Assembly (NCBI GenBank): GCA_016762975.1
Contig: JAESUV010000028.1
Coordinates: forward strand, 22,283 to 31,930
Source of the DNA: Gammaproteobacteria bacterium
GTDB lineage: Bacteria > Pseudomonadota > Gammaproteobacteria > Pseudomonadales > Pseudohongiellaceae
Direction: 5' to 3'
DNA: 9,648 nucleotides
A program made the position numbers and the translations under genes. Below are positions 6,822 through 9,648 of this stretch, piece after piece; the first letter of the stretch is position 1, and every line of letters begins with the position of its first letter. A model generated the notes under the pieces. It ran no database searches and was not told where the DNA came from. It saw only the letters and a list, made by a program, of their open reading frames with translations.

Positions 6822-7862
6822 TCAGTGCTGAATCTTAGTATTGGCGTCATCATCATTCACACTAAATTCGATCTCTGTCGGTTCTTCTTGCGAAGCGCCT
6901 TCTTCGGCTATAGCCGGCTCAGATTCAGATTCAGATTCAGATTCAGATTCAGATTCAGATTCAGATTCAGATTCAGATTCAGATTCAGATTCAGATTCAG
7001 ATTCATTGATTTTAATGTCTGCCGCCTCCAGCGAGTCAAGCGTCTCATCCAACTTCTTGATGCCAAATTCTTCTTCGAATTCCACATCCTCAGCATCTGG
7101 CTCTTCGTCATCGTCATCGATCACAGTAGGATATTGCAACTCTGGTGGCAGCTGCAAAATCTCATCAAGCGGTTTCTTAGAGAGCGCGATGGCCTCTTCT
7201 TCAGCGACTAAATCAGCTTGGTCCGACTCAGTCAACTCGATACTGTTCTCGTCTATCGCATCCTCTGGAAGTTCGAGAATACGCTGGCCCGCCAGGTCAT
7301 CTTCTAGATCGAACTCGGGGTCTGCCACGGCTAAATCCTTAACCTCAGAAAGCGGCGGCAGTTCCTGTAGACTCTTTAAATTAAAGTAGTCCAAAAATTG
7401 TTTCGTGGTAGCAAACATTGCCGGCCGACCGGGCACATCTCGATGACCAACCACACGAATCCATTCTCTATCCAACAAAGTACGAACAATATTTGAGCTA
7501 ACTCCCACGCCACGGATCTCTTCGATATCGCCGCGCGTTATTGGCTGTCGGTATGCAATCAAGGCCAGAGTCTCCAGCAGCGCCCTGGTGTAGCGCGGGG
7601 GACGCTCTTCCCAGAGTTTAGCCACCCATTCGCTGAGCTCCTGCTTCACCTGAAACCTAAATCCAGAAGCCACTTCTTTTAGCTCGAAGCCGCGGTCAGC
7701 GCAATCCTCAGCAATGCTATCCATTACCGAGTTCAGCTCTTTACGGTCCGGCTGCTCTTCTTCACTGAACACTTGGATAATATTATCCAAGGTTAATGGC
7801 CGGCCAGCCGCGAGCAGCAAGCCCTCTACGATCACTTTAACTTTATTATCAACATCACTCAT
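6822..7862 (-). CDS. scpB: Segregation and condensation protein ScpB with an expanded acidic tail
   Basis: ScpB is the dimeric winged-helix partner that binds the ScpA kleisin in the SMC-ScpAB condensin and helps separate sister chromosomes. Residues 1-170 hold the conserved double winged-helix part, including the signature ALLETLALIAYRQPITRGDI (94-113) and then IRGV, and DVPGRPAMFATT. After about residue 175 the chain is very acidic and looks disordered (DDDDEEPDAED, EFEEEF), and residues 287-315 are a pure Glu-Ser alternation, E(SE)14, encoded by a perfect hexamer repeat. At 346 residues the protein is longer than most ScpB proteins because of this tail. The ATG at 7862 is the only plausible start after an in-frame upstream TGA. 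It has no good Shine-Dalgarno, and its ATG overlaps the stop of a short upstream ORF. It is followed by rluB. Confidence 0.95.
   Translation of the reverse strand: MSDVDNKVKVIVEGLLLAAGRPLTLDNIIQVFSEEEQPDRKELNSVMDSIAEDCADRGFELKEVASGFRFQVKQELSEWVAKLWEERPPRYTRALLETLALIAYRQPITRGDIEEIRGVGVSSNIVRTLLDREWIRVVGHRDVPGRPAMFATTKQFLDYFNLKSLQELPPLSEVKDLAVADPEFDLEDDLAGQRILELPEDAIDENSIELTESDQADLVAEEEAIALSKKPLDEILQLPPELQYPTVIDDDDEEPDAEDVEFEEEFGIKKLDETLDSLEAADIKINESESESESESESESESESESESESESESEPAIAEEGASQEEPTEIEFSVNDDDANTKIQH
6919..7005 (+). repeat. Perfect hexanucleotide tandem repeat, 14.5 copies of TCAGAT, inside scpB
   Basis: Eighty-seven bases are an uninterrupted TCAGAT array on the plus strand. In the scpB frame each unit reads TCT GAA on the minus strand, giving Ser-Glu. 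The unit length is a multiple of three, so gain or loss of units changes tail length without shifting the frame. Every Ser codon is TCT and every internal Glu codon GAA; such uniformity points to recent expansion by slippage. Five of six frames stay open through it, which creates several false reading frames here. Confidence 0.97.
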
Positions 7863-7966
7863 GCTGCGTACGTACCCATACTGCGGGGTCTCTGTTCATG
7901 TCTATTCTCGCTCTGTGCACCAAGCCGCGCCCGAAGGGGGTTAACAACCAAAGTGATCACAGACAT
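7859..7966 (-). CDS. Possible 35-residue ORF between scpA and scpB (hypothetical)
   Basis: The 117-nt gap between scpA and scpB is almost filled by an ATG-started frame of 35 codons. It begins MSVITLVVNP, has a short hydrophobic start followed by an Arg-rich middle (five Arg against two Glu), and ends GTYAA. It is preceded by AAGGAG with 9 nt spacing, the best Shine-Dalgarno seen in this window. Its TGA stop overlaps the scpB ATG as ATGA. I recognise no family. It may make a small protein, or act mainly to carry ribosomes into scpB, which has no good site of its own. It may also be chance in a short gap; a frame of this length is common, but the strong site and exact overlap are less so. Confidence 0.45.
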   Translation of the reverse strand: MSVITLVVNPLRARLGAQSENRHEQRPRSMGTYAA

Positions 7967-7975
7967 GAGCTGCGA

Positions 7976-7981
7976 CTCCTT
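7976..7981 (-). promoter_or_regulatory. Strong Shine-Dalgarno overlapping the scpA stop
   Basis: AAGGAG on the minus strand shares its first two A with the scpA TAA stop and lies 9 nt before the ATG at 7966. The distance to the scpB ATG at 7862 is over 100 nt, too far to serve scpB directly. It therefore fits the short ORF rather than scpB. Confidence 0.5.
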
Positions 7982-8849
7982 AACTTCTTGATTTCAAATG
8001 AATCGGCCCGAAGGATTCCGACTGTACTATTTCGATCATGGAGTCTTTAATTAGCTCCATTATTGCCAAGAATGTCACCACCACTCCTAGCCTGCCTTCT
8101 TCGCGTATTAATAGCGATACCATCGGCACAAACTTCTGATTCGATATGCGGACTAATATTTCCGACATTTTCTCGCGGGTCGAAAGTGTCTCCATTTGCA
8201 CGTGATGGTGACTAAAGTTGTTCTCGCGCTTGAGAACGTTCGATAGCGCAATTAATACTTCCTTTAGGTCCACTGTTGGATCGGCGCTAATTCGCTCGAT
8301 CTCTGGCAGTGTGGCGCCGGCGCGATGAATGTCTCTATCCATGCGTGGCAACTCATCGATATCATGAGCAGCCTGCTTGAAACGCTCATATTCTTGCAGC
8401 CGGCGAATAAGCTCCATACGCGGATCACCTTCTTCCGCCTCTTCCTCTGTTTGTCTGGGTAGCAATAGCCTCGATTTGATTTCGGCGAGCATCGCCGCCA
8501 TAACCAAATATTCTGCAGCTAATTCGAACTGCCACGATTCCATAAGATCGACATAGTTCATATATTGATCAGTAATATCAGCAACATTGATATCAAGAAT
8601 ATTGATGTTCTGTCGCTTGATAAGATAGAGCAATAGATCGAGAGGGCCTTCAAAGGCTTCGAGAAATATTTCTAAGGCATCAGGTGGAATATAGAGATCT
8701 TTGGGGACTTCCGTCATGGCCTCCCCGGCCACTATAGCGAAAGGCAGTTCATGCTGTTCTGGAGCATTGGGGTCAACCACTTCGGGAGTTACGGGAAGCC
8801 CCTGTAGCTCAGTGTTTTCCGGGTCTGCTTCGGTGCCGATAATGGTCAA
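7980..8849 (-). CDS. scpA: Segregation and condensation protein ScpA (kleisin)
   Basis: ScpA is the kleisin that bridges the two SMC heads and recruits ScpB. The protein has 289 residues from a TTG start. The N-terminal SMC-neck-binding region includes IFLEAFEGPLDLLLYLIKRQ (61-80) and AAEYLVMAAMLAEIKSRLLL (111-130). The middle is a linker with an acidic patch (EEEAEE). The C-terminal winged helix ends with GRLGVVVTFLAIMELIKDS (252-270). The TTG at 8849 is the first start after an in-frame TAG, but no clear Shine-Dalgarno precedes it. An ATG at 8717 (residue 45) has GGGGAG only 3 nt upstream and would drop ELPFAIVAGEA, a stretch I recall as conserved in gammaproteobacterial ScpA. The longer form, or one from an alternative codon between, is therefore preferred. 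It lies 94 nt after trpS. Confidence 0.94.
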   Translation of the reverse strand: MTIIGTEADPENTELQGLPVTPEVVDPNAPEQHELPFAIVAGEAMTEVPKDLYIPPDALEIFLEAFEGPLDLLLYLIKRQNINILDINVADITDQYMNYVDLMESWQFELAAEYLVMAAMLAEIKSRLLLPRQTEEEAEEGDPRMELIRRLQEYERFKQAAHDIDELPRMDRDIHRAGATLPEIERISADPTVDLKEVLIALSNVLKRENNFSHHHVQMETLSTREKMSEILVRISNQKFVPMVSLLIREEGRLGVVVTFLAIMELIKDSMIEIVQSESFGPIHLKSRS

Positions 8850-8899
8850 TCTGCTGGTCTACTCTGAGATCTTATAATGAACGGAATTTTACCTCATAT

Positions 8900-8918
8900 A
8901 GGTAGCAAATGCTCACCT
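8900..8918 (-). other. Hairpin in the trpS-scpA gap
   Basis: In the 94-nt gap the minus strand reads AGGTGAGC-ATTT-GCTACCT, a 7-bp stem with one bulged G and a four-base loop. No T-run follows, so it is not a standard terminator, and trpS and scpA may be cotranscribed. No convincing scpA promoter is visible in the gap. Confidence 0.3.
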
Positions 8919-8943
8919 GAACGGCCTCTAGCTTCCAAATCAA

Positions 8944-9648
8944 TTACCATTTTCCGAGGCCCATTGCCTCGCGAACATCTTGCAGTGTTTCCTTCGCGGC
9001 CTCTCTCGCCGTCTCGCAGCCCTCGACAATGATAGACCTCACTAAATCGGGGTCCTTCTCATATTGAGCCGCCTCTTTTTGGATAGGCTCCAGCTCTGCG
9101 ATTATCGCGTCACTGACTGGCTTCTTGCATTCTAGGCAGCCTATTCCAGCACTCTTACAGCCCTCGACAACCCATTCCTTTGTGGCCTCTGTAGAATAAA
9201 CTTGGTGCAATTGCCATACAGGGCATTTCTGCGGATCACCGGGATCGGTCAGGCGAATACGGGCTGGATCAGTAGGCATCTTAGCTATCTTCTTCTCTAT
9301 CTGATCCAATGGCTCCCGTAGAGTTATCGTGTTGTCATAAGACTTGGACATCTTCTGCCCATCGAGACCGGGCATTTTCGCGAATTTAGTCAACAGCGCT
9401 TGCGGTTCGGCCAATATCATCTTGCCACCGCCCTCGAGATAGCCAAATAACCGCTCCGAGTCACCAATAGAGATATTCTGCTGCTCCTTGAGCAGAGCTT
9501 GCGCCTTTTCGAGCGCTTCATGATCGCCCTGTTCTTGATAGGCAGTACGCAGATTGCTGTATTGCTTCGCCGCCTTCTTACCCATTTTTTTGATTGCCGC
9601 CATAGCATTCTCTTCAAACCCAGGTTCGCGCCCATAGATATGATTGAA
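8944..9648 (-). CDS. trpS: Tryptophanyl-tRNA synthetase (partial, N-terminus beyond right edge)
   Basis: This class I synthetase charges tRNA-Trp in the cytoplasm. The last 234 residues are present, reading in at FNHIYGREPGF, so the ATG at 9603 is internal and not the start. The KMSKS loop is visible in full (LDGQKMSKSYDNTI, KMSKS at 9354-9340). The N-terminal HIGH motif is outside the window. This is the long form known from Pseudomonas, with an inserted charged segment (KKMGKKAAKQYS through RLFGYLEGGG) before the KMSKS region that E. coli TrpS lacks. Four Cys (codons at 9223-9225, 9157-9159, 9136-9138, 9127-9129) form a CX21CX6CX2C pattern close to the iron-sulfur motif of Thermotoga maritima TrpRS. 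It ends in MGLGKW and TAA, 94 nt before scpA on the same strand. Confidence 0.96.
   Translation of the reverse strand, partial: FNHIYGREPGFEENAMAAIKKMGKKAAKQYSNLRTAYQEQGDHEALEKAQALLKEQQNISIGDSERLFGYLEGGGKMILAEPQALLTKFAKMPGLDGQKMSKSYDNTITLREPLDQIEKKIAKMPTDPARIRLTDPGDPQKCPVWQLHQVYSTEATKEWVVEGCKSAGIGCLECKKPVSDAIIAELEPIQKEAAQYEKDPDLVRSIIVEGCETAREAAKETLQDVREAMGLGKW

Noticed and set aside
6919..7005. CRISPR array or phase-variation switch
   Set aside because: A six-base uninterrupted array has no spacers, and in-frame units cannot switch the reading frame.
6759..7389. Plus-strand frames with long Arg-Phe or Ser-Asp runs and a minus-strand Leu-Asn run
   Set aside because: All are shadows of the TCAGAT repeat read in other frames; the ScpB frame has clear family homology.
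8875..8922. A 14-codon GTG-started frame between trpS and scpA with AGAGG before it
   Set aside because: Too short, not coupled to scpA, and overlapping the hairpin; chance is the simpler view.
9601..9603. ATG taken as the start of trpS
   Set aside because: The frame stays open to the window edge with conserved TrpS residues (FNHIYGREPGF), so this Met is internal.

Overview
The window looks like ordinary chromosome from a gammaproteobacterium. Protein sequences (GyrA, UbiG, YciK, RluB, the long form of TrpS) and gene order (gyrA, deaminase, ubiG, mupP, yciK) most resemble Pseudomonas and its marine relatives. I cannot name a genus. Base composition is moderate (not high GC), and no mobile element, phage gene, tRNA, rRNA or CRISPR array is visible. 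The genes are housekeeping genes, and I found no convincing new multi-gene system.

Layout: (1) 1-2099, minus strand: gyrA, cut by the left edge, with its start inside the window. (2) 2100-2472: an AT-rich divergent control region with no convincing gene. It carries a perfect 8-bp inverted repeat over a consensus -10 box. (3) 2473-5996, plus strand: a tight four-gene operon of an MTA/SAH deaminase (mtaD-like), ubiG, mupP and yciK, with gaps or overlaps of +19, -4 and +2 nt. (4) 5993-9648, minus strand: trpS (cut by the right edge), scpA, a possible 35-codon ORF, scpB and rluB. This cluster meets yciK tail to tail, with the two stop codons overlapping.

How the genes fit together: UbiG makes S-adenosylhomocysteine as a by-product, and the deaminase ahead of it can remove that or the related methylthioadenosine. 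MupP belongs to peptidoglycan recycling, and YciK is a short-chain dehydrogenase of unclear substrate. ScpA and ScpB are the kleisin and winged-helix partners of SMC in chromosome segregation, GyrA supercoils DNA, RluB modifies 23S rRNA and TrpS charges tRNA-Trp.

Most worth a second look: a short ORF between scpA and scpB with its own strong Shine-Dalgarno, whose stop overlaps the scpB start; a perfect 14.5-copy hexamer repeat that writes a Ser-Glu tract into the ScpB tail; a Cys pattern in TrpS like the one that binds an iron-sulfur cluster in Thermotoga TrpRS; and the inverted repeat in the gyrA/mtaD control region.
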